In this document: positions 55,136 to 63,963 of the stretch, piece after piece | How the letters are laid out: every line of letters starts with the position of its first letter | How positions within the stretch are numbered: position 1 is the stretch's first letter | NCBI RefSeq assembly: GCF_001675165.1 | Contig: NZ_LROS01000002.1 | Coordinates: forward strand, 55,013 to 119,012 | Reading direction: 5' to 3' | Source: Clostridium ragsdalei P11 | GTDB taxonomy: Bacteria > Bacillota > Clostridia > Clostridiales > Clostridiaceae | DNA length: 64,000 nt | Position numbers and translations under genes: made by a program | The notes under the pieces: model-generated | What the model saw: only the letters and a program-made list of their open reading frames with translations | Told to the model about the DNA's origin: nothing | Databases searched by the model: none

Positions 55136-55179
55136 AAAAATACTTCAGCACAGTGGATTAGATGTGCTGAAGTATTTTT
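55136..55179. terminator. Conserved-loop hairpin, copy 2
   Basis: Stem AAAAATACTTCAGCACA with its complement around the loop GTGGATTAGA, identical in stem and loop to copy 1. It ends the chelatase/importer operon on the plus strand and would also end a leftward transcript from the promoter at 55261-55279. Confidence 0.85.
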
Positions 55180-55252
55180 AATTAGAAATAACATTTAAGG
55201 GTTTAAGTGTTTAAGGGTTATTAAAATGTTTTTTCAAACATATATTCACTAT
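55136..55252 (-). ncRNA. Candidate sigma-54-dependent small RNA A
   Basis: A minus-strand -24/-12 element (55261-55279) would start RNA near 55252, running about 115 bases to the hairpin at 55136-55179 with a terminal T-run. No minus-strand gene follows. The same arrangement recurs at 56823-56936, with TGAATATATGTTTGAAAA near the 5' end and TTTCTAATTAAAAATA before the hairpin shared between the two. The start point is estimated from promoter spacing. Confidence 0.5.
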
Positions 55253-55260
55253 TTTAATAT

Positions 55261-55279
55261 AAGCATTTTTTATGCCAAT
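55261..55279 (-). promoter_or_regulatory. Leftward sigma-54 promoter A
   Basis: Read on the minus strand it is TTGGCATAAAAAATGCTT: GG and GC ten bases apart (plus-strand CC 55275-55276, GC 55263-55264). Its core matches the promoter at 41372. The palindromic enhancer-like sites at 55318-55414 lie 45-140 bases upstream of it. Confidence 0.65.
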
Positions 55280-55317
55280 TAAGTATGCTTGAAATGTCAA
55301 CATATTATTTTGATTTA

Positions 55318-55414
55318 TTATCATAATGATAAAAAATATGGTATCATTATGATAATAAACTGATATTTTATCACAATGATACCAACGTATTTGACCTGTT
55401 ATCAAAATGTGATA
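55318..55414. promoter_or_regulatory. Cluster of four enhancer-like palindromes, set A
   Basis: TTATCATAATGATAA (55318-55332), TATCATTATGATA (55342-55354), TATCACAATGATA (55369-55381) and the looser TATCAAAATGTGATA (55400-55414). They lie between the leftward promoter at 55270 and the rightward promoter at 55632, a natural place for binding sites of a sigma-54 activator. From 55415 to 55625 only one 9-bp inverted repeat (CAATTTCAA 55499, TTGAAATTG 55530) is seen. Confidence 0.65.
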
Positions 55415-55630
55415 TCTTTAAATAAACTCAATATTTGCATAAATTTTTTACTATTATTTTTACAAAAGTAGGCCATGTAGTTTTATCGAAAAGTCCTGCA
55501 ATTTCAATAAAAAAGCTAGCAAATTTCTTTTGAAATTGAGTTATATTCTGAAATATAGATATTACAAAATTTTACTACAAATATGGTTTTATATGGTAAT
55601 TTAACAATTAAGTGAACTTATTTCAAAAGT

Positions 55631-55646
55631 TGGCATAAAAATTGCT
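55631..55646 (+). promoter_or_regulatory. Sigma-54 promoter of the ECF/methyltransferase genes
   Basis: TTGGCATAAAAATTGCTTT with GG (55632-55633) and GC (55644-55645) ten bases apart, closest of the set to the TGGCA-TTGC consensus. It lies 40 bases before the ATG at 55686, with GGGGG as ribosome site between. Confidence 0.75.
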
Positions 55647-55685
55647 TTGTTTAATAATATTATAACTATTAATGGGGGTTTTAAA

Positions 55686-56225
55686 ATGACAAAGAATAAA
55701 GATGTAGTACAATTAGTAAGAGCTGCGGTACTTGTAGCAATAGCGTTGATATTACCATATTTTTTTCATGGTATAAATAATGCAGGAAGTATTTTTCTTC
55801 CAATGCACATTCCGGTCTTAATTGCAGGCTTTTTACTTGAACCTAAATATTCAGTTATGGTAGGAATAGTATCTCCAGTGTTGAGTTCACTGTTTACAGG
55901 CATGCCCCCAATACCGTACTTATATGTGATGATAGTGGAGCTAGCTGCATATGCATTTTTAATATCTGTTTTATATAATAAATTTAAATTTAAAATATAT
56001 ACATCCTTAATTTTAGGGATGATAGGCGGTAGAATAGTAAGCATGATAGGAACTTTTTTAATACTTCATATTATTATGACCAGGCCCTTCAATTTTATAT
56101 CTGTAGTTTCAGGACTATTTATTACAGGAATTCCGGGAATAATAATACAGTTTATATTTATACCAATTATAGTTAATATACTTGAAAAAAATGTTGGTAA
56201 GGTGGGAATGAAAAATGCAAGATAA
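55686..56225 (+). CDS. ECF transporter S component
   Basis: 179 residues from ATG 55686, preceded by TGGGGGT. Five or six membrane segments, with the S-component look of the ECF class: an N-terminal RAAVLVAIALILPYFF, FLPMHIPVLIAGFLLEPKYS and GMPPIPYLYVMIVELAAYAFL. S components bind a vitamin or metal-related substrate and share an energising A-A'-T module, which is not in this window. The sigma-54 control and the neighbours hint at a metal or tetrapyrrole substrate, but ligand specificity cannot be read. Overlaps the methyltransferase gene by 11 bases. Confidence 0.8.
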   Translation: MTKNKDVVQLVRAAVLVAIALILPYFFHGINNAGSIFLPMHIPVLIAGFLLEPKYSVMVGIVSPVLSSLFTGMPPIPYLYVMIVELAAYAFLISVLYNKFKFKIYTSLILGMIGGRIVSMIGTFLILHIIMTRPFNFISVVSGLFITGIPGIIIQFIFIPIIVNILEKNVGKVGMKNAR

Positions 56226-56802
56226 AGAATTTTTTAATGAAGTAGCTGAAAAATGGGATACGATGTGCTGCCATCCAAGAGAAAAGGTGGATCACGTAAT
56301 TGAAAGCATAGGTCTTACTGAAGGAAAAAAAGTATTGGATATAGGAAGCGGAACAGGAATAGTAATACCTTATCTGGAGAAAAAAGTAGGAAAGAGTGGC
56401 AGCATAACTGCACTTGATATTGCAGGAAATATGATACAAGTTTCTAAAAGAAAGAATAAGTACCCCAATTTAAATTTCCAGGTAGCTGATTTTTTCGAAT
56501 ATGAGAGCAGCAAAAGTTATGATTGTATAGTCGCTTATTCATGCTATCCTCACTTTAAAAATAAGGAAAAGTTCTTTGAAAAATCTTATAGCTTATTAAA
56601 AACAGCAGGAAAGCTTGTCATAGCCCATATAGAAAGTAAAGACGTAATAAATTTACGCCACAGTAAAATAGAAGACAAGTTAGATTCCAATGCACTTGTA
56701 GAGGTAGAAAAATTAGCTGAGTTTGCACAGAAAAGAGGATTTGTTTCTAGTTATACACAAGATGATAGTGAATTTTACATATATGTGGGTAAGAAGTCTT
56801 AA
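56215..56802 (+). CDS. Class I SAM-dependent methyltransferase
   Basis: 195 residues with motif I VLDIGSGTGIVIPYLE, acidic end of strand 2 in TALDIAGNMI, motif II region YDCIVAYSCYPHF and a late GKLVIAHIESKD. It methylates a small molecule; there is no target-specific domain. It is coupled to the ECF S-component gene by overlap, so it probably modifies the imported compound or a chelator. The third conserved-loop hairpin begins 21 bases after its stop. Confidence 0.88.
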   Translation: MQDKEFFNEVAEKWDTMCCHPREKVDHVIESIGLTEGKKVLDIGSGTGIVIPYLEKKVGKSGSITALDIAGNMIQVSKRKNKYPNLNFQVADFFEYESSKSYDCIVAYSCYPHFKNKEKFFEKSYSLLKTAGKLVIAHIESKDVINLRHSKIEDKLDSNALVEVEKLAEFAQKRGFVSSYTQDDSEFYIYVGKKS

Positions 56803-56822
56803 TTTTTGTGATAAAATTTTGT

Positions 56823-56866
56823 AAAAATAATTCAGCACAGTGGATTAGATGTGCTGAATTATTTTT
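56823..56866. terminator. Conserved-loop hairpin, copy 3
   Basis: AAAAATAATTCAGCACA and its complement enclose the same GTGGATTAGA loop as copies 1 and 2. One stem pair differs from the other copies by a compensated change (C-G to A-T), while the loop is unchanged. Confidence 0.85.
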
Positions 56867-56936
56867 AATTAGAAATAGTGTTTAAAGAGTTTTAGTTTTA
56901 GGGCTATTAAAATGGTTTTCAAACATATATTCATTG
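56823..56936 (-). ncRNA. Candidate sigma-54-dependent small RNA B
   Basis: From the leftward promoter at 56945-56962 an RNA of about 114 bases would end at hairpin copy 3. It shares its 5' segment (TGAATATATGTTTGAAAA) and the 3' third with candidate A, while the middle is diverged. No minus-strand coding sequence is present. Ends are estimated. Confidence 0.5.
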
Positions 56937-56944
56937 TTTTATTA

Positions 56945-56962
56945 AAGCATTTTTTATGCCAG
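56945..56962 (-). promoter_or_regulatory. Leftward sigma-54 promoter B
   Basis: Minus-strand CTGGCATAAAAAATGCTT, with GG and GC ten bases apart (plus-strand CC 56959-56960, GC 56947-56948). Enhancer-like palindromes stand 40-110 bases upstream of it at 57003-57065. Confidence 0.65.
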
Positions 56963-57002
56963 TTAATTATTATTGAGATATCAGTAAACTATTTAAAAAC
57001 AG

Positions 57003-57065
57003 TATCATTATGATAAAATATTAGTATCATTATAATAATAATGGGACTTTTATATCATAATAATA
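57003..57065. promoter_or_regulatory. Enhancer-like palindromes, set B
   Basis: TATCATTATGATA (57003-57015) is a perfect copy of the motif; TATCATTATAATA (57024-57036) and TATCATAATAATA (57053-57065) are one-sided variants. They lie between leftward promoter B and the regulator gene, so could also give autoregulation. Confidence 0.6.
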
Positions 57066-57120
57066 CTAGTTTCTTTAACTTATTATCAAAGTTTTAAATA
57101 CTGGAAGGGGAGTTCATAAA

Positions 57121-58536
57121 TTGGAAGACACAGACTTTTTAGAAGATGTAAATAACATGTGCAGAATTGATATGGACAGTATACTAGAATACGATATATC
57201 ATCTTTTGTGCTTCAGGCTATATTTGACTGCTGTTATGATGGCCTCATAATTACGGATGAAAATCTTTTAATAAAAAAAGTAAACATAACAACCGTTAAG
57301 ATATTGGGAGTAAAAGAAGAAATATTATATACAACTTATTTAAATGATATATTAAAGGATGATTTATTGAAAACTGTAGTGCTTACTGGTGAAAGTAAAC
57401 AAGCCCAGGATTGCAGCTTTTATATAAATAGTAATAAGATAAGATGTGTTATAAATTTGGTTCCTGTAAAATTGAGAGGGAGAATTATAGGATTAGTACT
57501 TGCACTTAGAGATACTAAAGATCTACATAAAATGGTAAACAATGTAGTTGGATATAAAGCTTCTTTTACTTTTGATGATGTTATTACTAAAAATGAAAGA
57601 GAACAAACTGTTATAAAACTGGCTAAAAAAGCGGCAAAAACAAACTGCAATATACTTATAGAAGGTGAAAGCGGTACGGGAAAAGAAGTATTTGCTCAAT
57701 CTATTCATAATTACAGTAATAGAAGCAGAGGACCTTTTGTAGCTGTAAACTGTGCTGCAATACCTAGAGAATTAGTGGAAAGTGAACTATTTGGATATGA
57801 AAAGGGTGCCTTTACAGGTGCATCAAAAGGAGGAAACCCGGGGAAATTTGAATTAGCAGATGGAGGTACAATATTTTTAGATGAAATAGGAGAACTTCCC
57901 CTGGATATTCAGTCCAAGCTTTTGAGAGTACTGGACAATCTTAAAATAGTTAGAGTAGGTGGTAATTATGAAAAGTCTATTGATGTAAGGGTGATTGCAG
58001 CAACGAATAGAACACTTAAAGATGAGGTGAAAAACAAAAATTTTAGAGGGGATCTTTATTACAGGCTTAATGTTATGAATATTCATCTTATTCCTTTAAG
58101 AGATAGAAAGGAAGATATAGAACTTTTAGCACAGTATTTTGTAAGCCAGCTTAATGCTAAAAATCCGTGTGATCCCAAGTATATAAATCTATCCTACATA
58201 GAAAAGTTGAGGATGTATAATTTTGAGGGAAATACAAGAGAACTTAGAAATGTTGTGGAAAGGTCGTATTATCTCTGTGAGGAAACTATGATAACTTCAA
58301 AGTATCTTATGGGCAAGAGCGTGAAGGTTGAAGCACCAATAAATAATGATTCTCCAAAGCAAATATTGCCTTTAGAAGTAGTAGAAGAGAAGTGTATACG
58401 AAATGCACTTCAATATTGTAAGGGAAATGCTATGAAGGCGTCTAAATTATTACAAATAGGCAAGGCTACTATATATAGAAAAATAAGCAAGTATGGCATA
58501 GATTTGAATTTGTACAGCAGTAAAATTGAAAATTAA
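57121..58536 (+). CDS. Sigma-54-dependent transcriptional activator (PAS-AAA+-Fis)
   Basis: 471 residues from TTG 57121, preceded by GGAAGGGGAG. Domain order: PAS domain (about 25-140), AAA+ activator (Walker A GESGTGKE near 182, GAFTGA near 229 that contacts sigma-54, Walker B GGTIFLDEIGELPLD, and Arg-finger region), then a Fis-type helix-turn-helix (KGNAMKASKLLQIGKATIYR). No receiver domain, so signal sensing should be by the PAS domain. It is surrounded by -24/-12 promoters and repeated palindromes, making it the likely activator of the ECF, ABC importer and chelatase operons and of the candidate small RNAs. Confidence 0.95.
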   Translation: MEDTDFLEDVNNMCRIDMDSILEYDISSFVLQAIFDCCYDGLIITDENLLIKKVNITTVKILGVKEEILYTTYLNDILKDDLLKTVVLTGESKQAQDCSFYINSNKIRCVINLVPVKLRGRIIGLVLALRDTKDLHKMVNNVVGYKASFTFDDVITKNEREQTVIKLAKKAAKTNCNILIEGESGTGKEVFAQSIHNYSNRSRGPFVAVNCAAIPRELVESELFGYEKGAFTGASKGGNPGKFELADGGTIFLDEIGELPLDIQSKLLRVLDNLKIVRVGGNYEKSIDVRVIAATNRTLKDEVKNKNFRGDLYYRLNVMNIHLIPLRDRKEDIELLAQYFVSQLNAKNPCDPKYINLSYIEKLRMYNFEGNTRELRNVVERSYYLCEETMITSKYLMGKSVKVEAPINNDSPKQILPLEVVEEKCIRNALQYCKGNAMKASKLLQIGKATIYRKISKYGIDLNLYSSKIEN

Positions 58537-58555
58537 ACATAACTTGAGTACACTT

Positions 58556-58608
58556 TATCACAATGAAACTATAATATCATTATGGAACAAAATAATATCA
58601 TAATGATA
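58556..58608. promoter_or_regulatory. Enhancer-like palindromes, set C
   Basis: TATCACAATGAAA (58556-58568), TATCATTATGGAA (58575-58587) and the perfect TATCATAATGATA (58596-58608). They end 130 bases before the sigma-54 promoter at 58738, within the usual distance for RpoN enhancers. Confidence 0.7.
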
Positions 58609-58736
58609 TTATAGTTTATTTTTTGGGTATTGTTTTTGGGGATGTTTATTGGCATAAGTATGGATTTTGTCTAGAAAACTGTATTATTTGACGATATTTT
58701 CACCTATAGCAAAAATATTACTTCATAGTGTCAATT

Positions 58737-58752
58737 TGGCATAAATATTGCT
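58737..58752 (+). promoter_or_regulatory. Sigma-54 promoter of the peptide/nickel-type ABC operon
   Basis: TTTGGCATAAATATTGCTGG with GG (58738-58739) and GC (58750-58751) ten bases apart, 56 bases before the TTG start at 58808. Perfect and near-perfect enhancer palindromes lie upstream at 58556-58608. A degenerate TTGGCATAAGTATGGA at about 58648 lacks the -12 GC. Confidence 0.8.
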
Positions 58753-58807
58753 GGTTAATTTAATGTGACAAATTAACCAATATTACTATAATTTAGGGGG
58801 GATAAGG

Positions 58808-60394
58808 TTGAAAAAATACTTAGGAATAGTAGTTTGTTTTATAATGCTTATAACTACAGTCTTTACAGGCTGTGGAAATTCAACAGCTACTTCAAATCGA
58901 TCTAACGAAGAAAAAGGGAAGACACTTGTTTATGGAGCTGAATTTGAAGATGAAAAAATAAATTCAGTATTAACAGCATCACATGCTTTTGCTACAGATT
59001 TAGTTTTTAGGGGACTTATGAAATTTGATGAAAATAATGTCCCAAAACCTGAAATCGCTAAATCTTATACAATATCTAAGGATAAGTTAACTTATGATTT
59101 TATACTTAAAAAAGGACTTAAATTTCAAGATGGAACAGAAATTAAGGCAGATGACGTGGTATTTACTATAAAAACCATATTAAATGACAAAGTAAATTCA
59201 GAATTGAAGCCTGAATTTGAAGATGTAAAAGATATTCAGAAAGTTAATGATTATGAAGTTAAGATAACTCTTTCAAAAGTTTTTCCAGCATTTTTGGATA
59301 AAATGACAGTAGGATTGGTTCCAAAACATTGTTTGGAAGGAAAAGATGTAAATACTGCAGATTTTAATGTAAAACCTATAGGAGCAGGTCCTTTTAAAGT
59401 TGAGAAATGGAATAAAGGAAGCAACTTGATTTTATCAAAATCTAAATACTATTATGGAAAAACTGGAAATATAGATAAGATAATATTTAAGTTTTTGCCG
59501 GATGCTAATGTAAGAGCTATGCAGCTTCAAACAGGAGAAGTTAATATAGCTCCAGTTGCACCTTCTGAAGTTGCAAAACTTGAAAAAAGCAGTAAAGTAA
59601 CAATTTGTAAAGCACCTACTGCAGATTATAGAGGCATAATGTTTAATTTTAGGACAAAACCTATGTTTAAAGATGTAAATGTTAGAAAGGCACTTAATTA
59701 CGCTACAGATAAACAAAGCATAGTAAAAGGGATACTCCTAGGATATGGTGAAGCAGCATATTCACCAATTCAATTAAATAAATACAACAATCCTAATGTA
59801 GAAAAGTATGAGTATAATTTGGATAAAGCAAATCAACTTTTAGAGCAGTCAGGATGGAAAAAAGGAGCAGATGGAATAAGAGAAAAAGATGGTCAGAAGC
59901 TTCAATTTACTTTATTTGCAAGAAATAATGATGAAGTTAGAGTTAAAGTTGCAGAATATGTATCCTCACAAGCTAAAAAAGCTGGATTTGATATAAAAGT
60001 CGATGCAAGAGATCCTAAGGCTGAAAAAATAAAAGATACAGAAGCGTTTGTAGTAGGATGGGGAAGTCCTTTTGATGCAGATGATCATACGTATAAAATA
60101 TTTAGATCAGATCAATTTGAAAAGGGAAGCGGATTTAATTTTGGAGATTATTCAAATCCTCAAGTAGATGATTTACTTGAAAAGGCAAGAACTACTTCTG
60201 ATGATAGTCAGAGAAAAGAATATTATGATGAGTTTCAAAAGGTAGTAGCAGAAGATCCAGCATTTAGTATGGATGCATATTTAACTGCACTTTATGGCAT
60301 TGACAAAAATATATCTGGATATACACCTAAAAGAGTTTTAGGACATCATGGAGAAGGATTCTTGTGGAATGTTGAGGAGTGGAATATGAAATGA
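58808..60394 (+). CDS. Dpp/Opp/Nik-family substrate-binding lipoprotein
   Basis: 528 residues from a TTG start with GGGGGG upstream. Lipobox Cys22 in VFTGCGN. Typical SBP_bac_5 fold: [36 protein letters not shown] and [20 protein letters not shown] with RKALNYATD. It binds peptides, nickel or nickel-chelator complexes in this family. Regulation by sigma-54 together with the chelatase and FecBCD genes suggests a metal complex or metallophore. First gene of a five-gene importer operon. Confidence 0.92.
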   Translation: MKKYLGIVVCFIMLITTVFTGCGNSTATSNRSNEEKGKTLVYGAEFEDEKINSVLTASHAFATDLVFRGLMKFDENNVPKPEIAKSYTISKDKLTYDFILKKGLKFQDGTEIKADDVVFTIKTILNDKVNSELKPEFEDVKDIQKVNDYEVKITLSKVFPAFLDKMTVGLVPKHCLEGKDVNTADFNVKPIGAGPFKVEKWNKGSNLILSKSKYYYGKTGNIDKIIFKFLPDANVRAMQLQTGEVNIAPVAPSEVAKLEKSSKVTICKAPTADYRGIMFNFRTKPMFKDVNVRKALNYATDKQSIVKGILLGYGEAAYSPIQLNKYNNPNVEKYEYNLDKANQLLEQSGWKKGADGIREKDGQKLQFTLFARNNDEVRVKVAEYVSSQAKKAGFDIKVDARDPKAEKIKDTEAFVVGWGSPFDADDHTYKIFRSDQFEKGSGFNFGDYSNPQVDDLLEKARTTSDDSQRKEYYDEFQKVVAEDPAFSMDAYLTALYGIDKNISGYTPKRVLGHHGEGFLWNVEEWNMK

Positions 60395-61353
60395 TATCTA
60401 GGTTTGTAGTTAGAAGGATAATTCAGGGTTTTTTGGTTATATTCTGCCTTAGTATAATAAGCTTTGCTATTATAAATGTTGCACCGGGAGACCCGGCAGA
60501 AGCTTTGTATGGTGATTTGGCTGATAGGTTAACTACAGAAGAGAGAAATAGGATAAATGAAAACTATGGAGCAGATAAACCTGTAACTGAAAGATATATT
60601 AAATGGGTTAAGGGGGTAGCCAAGGGAAACCTTGGTGTATCCTATCTTGAAGGAAGAGAAGTAACTGCAATATTAAAAGAGAAAATACCCAATACACTTA
60701 AATTAGTTTCATGGACCATAAGCCTTATACTTGTATGTTCCCTTTTACTAGGGTTAAAGGCTGGATTTAATGAAAATTCTTTTTGGGACAAATTTGTAAG
60801 TGGTATGAGTGTGTTTTTTTACTCAATACCTTCCTTCTGGCTTGCTCTTGTATTTATAATTTTCTTTTCTGTATGTTTGGGGTGGCTGCCCTCTGCAGGA
60901 AATAAAAATATAAGTGGTAGTGGAGGATTATTTTCTAATTTAAAGTATTATATTATGCCTGTATCAGTACTTGTAATTGCCCATGCAGGAGCTTATGCCA
61001 GGTTTATACAAGAAAAAGTTAAAGAAGAAGTAAACAGCCATTATGTAATAGCAGCAAAAGCAAATGGGATGGATGACAGAAAAATAATGAAAGGTATAGT
61101 AAAAAATGCGCTGGTACCATTTATGAATTATTTAGGAATAACTATACCAAGTTTTTTTGGCGGATCTGTTGTAATAGAAACCGTGTTTTCCTGGCCGGGA
61201 CTTGGAATGTTGAATGTTAAAGCAGCTAATTCAAAGGATTATCCGCTTCTCATGGGTGCTATATTTATGACAGGTATACTTGTAGTTATATCCATAATGA
61301 TTACAGATATACTTCAGCTAGTTGTAAATCCTTCCCTCAGAAAGCAGGTGTAA
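60391..61353 (+). CDS. Dpp/Nik-type ABC permease (DppB/NikB-like)
   Basis: 320 residues from ATG 60391, overlapping the binding-protein stop as ATGA; the upstream ATG at 60379 sits within that gene. Six membrane segments; [19 protein letters not shown] after the first, and the EAA loop near [23 protein letters not shown]. Pairs with the next permease. [22 protein letters not shown] end of the domain is recognisable as [13 protein letters not shown]. Confidence 0.92.
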   Translation: MISRFVVRRIIQGFLVIFCLSIISFAIINVAPGDPAEALYGDLADRLTTEERNRINENYGADKPVTERYIKWVKGVAKGNLGVSYLEGREVTAILKEKIPNTLKLVSWTISLILVCSLLLGLKAGFNENSFWDKFVSGMSVFFYSIPSFWLALVFIIFFSVCLGWLPSAGNKNISGSGGLFSNLKYYIMPVSVLVIAHAGAYARFIQEKVKEEVNSHYVIAAKANGMDDRKIMKGIVKNALVPFMNYLGITIPSFFGGSVVIETVFSWPGLGMLNVKAANSKDYPLLMGAIFMTGILVVISIMITDILQLVVNPSLRKQV

Positions 61354-61356
61354 TAC

Positions 61357-62160
61357 ATGAAGAAAAATAAAAGGTATCTAATATGGGTTATCCTCCTCTG
61401 CATCATAGTATTAGCCTCCATATTTGCTCCACTTATATCAAAGTACAATCCTGTAGAAGTGAAACTTGGCAATGTACTGCAAAGACCGGGAGCTGGTCAT
61501 ATAATGGGAACGGATGCCATGGGAAGAGATGTGTTCTCAAGGATACTTTATGGTGGAAGAGTATCCCTCAGTGTAGGTTTTATATCAGTAATTATATCCA
61601 CTATTATAGGAATTATATATGGAGGAATAAGTGGATATTCAGGTGGTAAAATTGATAATTTTATGATGAGAATTTTAGATATATTTTTAGCTGTACCAAC
61701 TCTTATCATAATGCTAGCATTACAGACAATAATAAGGGGAGGAATTGTGAGTATTATACTTGTAATTGGATGTACTGCATGGATTCCTACTGCTAGAATA
61801 GTAAGGTCACAGTTTATAGAACTCAGAGATAAAAACTTTGTAAAGTCTGCCGTAGTAATGTCTACACCACTTTGGAAAATAATCATAAAACATATGCTTT
61901 TAAATAGTATGCCTGCAATTATAGTAATAGCCACCTTAACTTGCGCACAGTCCATATTTATGGAAGTTTCGATGAGTTTTCTTGGTATAGGAGTGCCTCC
62001 AGGAACTCCATCCTGGGGAAATATGTTAAACAATGCTCAAAATGACATAATGACAGGAGCCTGGTGGGTAGCTGTATTCCCGGGTATTACTATAGTAATT
62101 TCAATGCTTTGCATTAATTTTATTGGTGAACATTTAAAAAAGAAAGTTACTTATGTGTAG
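61357..62160 (+). CDS. Dpp/Nik-type ABC permease (DppC/NikC-like)
   Basis: 267 residues, six membrane segments. N-terminal signature HIMGTDAMGRDVFSRILYGG and RVSLSVGFISVIIS are typical of DppC/NikC; the EAA loop is near VKSAVVMSTPLWKIIIKHML. It starts three bases after the previous stop and should form the membrane channel with the DppB-like subunit. The last residues lie 85 bases before the first ATPase gene. Confidence 0.92.
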   Translation: MKKNKRYLIWVILLCIIVLASIFAPLISKYNPVEVKLGNVLQRPGAGHIMGTDAMGRDVFSRILYGGRVSLSVGFISVIISTIIGIIYGGISGYSGGKIDNFMMRILDIFLAVPTLIIMLALQTIIRGGIVSIILVIGCTAWIPTARIVRSQFIELRDKNFVKSAVVMSTPLWKIIIKHMLLNSMPAIIVIATLTCAQSIFMEVSMSFLGIGVPPGTPSWGNMLNNAQNDIMTGAWWVAVFPGITIVISMLCINFIGEHLKKKVTYV

Positions 62161-62203
62161 AGAAAAATATAGGGACATAGAACAGTGAAATGTGAAATAG
62201 TCT

Positions 62204-62231
62204 AACTTCATCAGCTAATTAGCTAATGAAT
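62204..62231. promoter_or_regulatory. Palindrome in the gap before the ABC ATPase genes
   Basis: AGCTAATTAGCT is a perfect 12-base palindrome inside a longer CATCAGCTAATTAGCTAATGAATTC run, in the only sizeable gap of the ABC operon. Possible operator or mRNA-processing site. Confidence 0.3.
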
Positions 62232-62245
62232 TCTGGGGGTATCAA

Positions 62246-63049
62246 ATGGATAATATTTTAGAAGTTAAAAACTTGAAAGTTGCATTTAAAACTAAAAATA
62301 GTATAAAAGAAGTTGTAAAAGGAATTGACTTTCAAGTAAAAAGGGGTAAAGTTACTTGTATTGTAGGTGAAAGTGGAAGCGGAAAAACCATGACAGTAAT
62401 GTCAATTATAAATGTATTACCTAAAAATGCCTTTATAGAAGATGGCAGCATAATATTTAACAATGGGAATATATCCAAATTAAATAATAGTGAAATGAAA
62501 AAAATAAGGGGAAAAAAGATTTTTTCAATATTTCAAAATCCAATAAATTGTTTTAACCAATCCATAACTATGGGAAATCAACTATATGATTTAATATCTA
62601 GCAATATGGATATTACAAAAGGAGAATTCAATGACAAGATTTGTACTATAATTGAAAGCTTAAATTTAAAAAATCCAAAGGTTATATTAAATCAGTATCC
62701 TTTTCAGTTAAGTGGGGGTATGCTGCAAAGAATGATGATAGCTGCAGCTATTTTTATGGAACCGGATATTATAATAGCAGATGAGCCTACAACAGCTCTT
62801 GATGTTACTACTCAAAAGGAAATATTGAAACAGTTCAAATTAATTCAGAAAAAATTCAATACTACTATACTCATTATTACACATGATTTCGGAGTTGTAG
62901 CAGAAATTGCAGATTATGTATTTGTAATGCAAAAAGGTGATTTGGTTGAAAAAGGAAATGTGTTTGAAATATTTAATAATCCTAAACATAAATATACAAT
63001 ATCCCTTATAAAGGCTACCTTTGATAGAAAGGAATTAGAAGTATGTTAA
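62246..63049 (+). CDS. Dpp/Nik-type ABC ATPase (DppD/NikD-like)
   Basis: 267 residues. Walker A GESGSGKT, signature LSGGMLQRMMIA, Walker B IIIADEPTTALDV and switch His in LIITHDFGVVA are intact. Preceded by TGGGGGT. The C-terminal oligopeptide/dipeptide extension found in longer DppD proteins is short here. The final ATGTTAATAG overlaps the start of the second ATPase, so the two are coupled. Confidence 0.92.
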   Translation: MDNILEVKNLKVAFKTKNSIKEVVKGIDFQVKRGKVTCIVGESGSGKTMTVMSIINVLPKNAFIEDGSIIFNNGNISKLNNSEMKKIRGKKIFSIFQNPINCFNQSITMGNQLYDLISSNMDITKGEFNDKICTIIESLNLKNPKVILNQYPFQLSGGMLQRMMIAAAIFMEPDIIIADEPTTALDVTTQKEILKQFKLIQKKFNTTILIITHDFGVVAEIADYVFVMQKGDLVEKGNVFEIFNNPKHKYTISLIKATFDRKELEVC

Positions 63050-63846
63050 TAGAGGCAAGAAATCTATCTAAGATATATAAAACCAAATTATTCCTTGTAA
63101 AAAGTAAAAATGAAACCATAAAGGCCGTAAATGATGTTTCCTTTTCAGTAGATTCAAATCAAATTGTAGGACTTGTGGGAGAAAGTGGATGCGGCAAGAG
63201 TACACTTTCCAGACTTCTTATAAGACTTGAAAAGCCTACAGAGGGTGTTATTAAGTTCAATGAAGAGGATATATGGAAGTACAATAGGCACAGCTTAAAG
63301 GAGTTTAGAAGAAAAAGCCAGATAATATTCCAAGATACTCTTACTTCCTTAAATCCCAACATGAAAATTTTAGATTCCCTTATGGAACCTTTAGATAATC
63401 ATTTTAATATATCACGCAGGGAAAAGTTAATTAAAATAGATGATATAATTTCTTTTGTAAATTTAGAGGAGGAATTGTTATATAAATATCCAGGAGCTTT
63501 AAGTGGAGGGGAGAGACAGAGAATTAATATATGTAGGGCACTTCTTTTAAATCCTCAGTTTCTAATATGTGATGAGATAATATCCAGCTTAGATGTGTGC
63601 ACTCAAGCTTGTATACTCAATTTAATAAAAAAGTTGAATGATTTAGAAGGTACTGGAATACTTTTTATTTCCCATGATATAAGTGCAGTAAAATATATAT
63701 GCAGCAAAATTCTTGTCATGTACAGGGGAAGTATAGTTGAAGTGATAGACAATACAAATGAAAATTATAAAATAAAACATCCTTATACCAAAAGCTTATT
63801 GAATTCAGTTCCTATAGACAATCCAAACAAGAGAAATATAATTTAG
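63043..63846 (+). CDS. Dpp/Nik-type ABC ATPase (DppF/NikE-like)
   Basis: 267 residues. Walker A GESGCGKST, signature LSGGERQRINI, and switch His in FISHDISAV are present. Walker B reads FLICDEIISSLDV, where the D-loop motif is unusual (DEIISSLD in place of the common DEPTSALD), but the catalytic Glu is kept. It forms the ATPase pair with the DppD-like protein. The ATG overlaps the preceding gene by 7 bases. A short N-terminal insert (TKLFLVKSKNETIKAV) is typical of this subunit. Confidence 0.9.
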   Translation: MLIEARNLSKIYKTKLFLVKSKNETIKAVNDVSFSVDSNQIVGLVGESGCGKSTLSRLLIRLEKPTEGVIKFNEEDIWKYNRHSLKEFRRKSQIIFQDTLTSLNPNMKILDSLMEPLDNHFNISRREKLIKIDDIISFVNLEEELLYKYPGALSGGERQRINICRALLLNPQFLICDEIISSLDVCTQACILNLIKKLNDLEGTGILFISHDISAVKYICSKILVMYRGSIVEVIDNTNENYKIKHPYTKSLLNSVPIDNPNKRNII

Positions 63847-63963
63847 GTTACAAGTAAGTACTAAAATAGTTTCATATAGGGTTTCTAACTAAAATATTAA
63901 CTTATACAGAATAATTAAAATTCTTCTCCAAATACTAAATGTACGGAGAAAGGAGTTTTAATT

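Noticed and set aside
55211..55405. Minus-strand ORF of 64 codons
   Set aside because: It overlaps the leftward promoter and palindromic sites, has no ribosome site, and its composition follows the AT-rich repeats.
55318..57065. Repeated TATCATTATGATA units as a CRISPR-like array
   Set aside because: Units are 13-15 bases, unevenly spaced and degenerate, with no fixed-length spacers. Their position fits activator sites.
58640..58665. Another sigma-54 promoter at TTGGCATAAGTATGGA
   Set aside because: The -24 part is good but the -12 GC is missing at the required spacing. The better element is at 58738.
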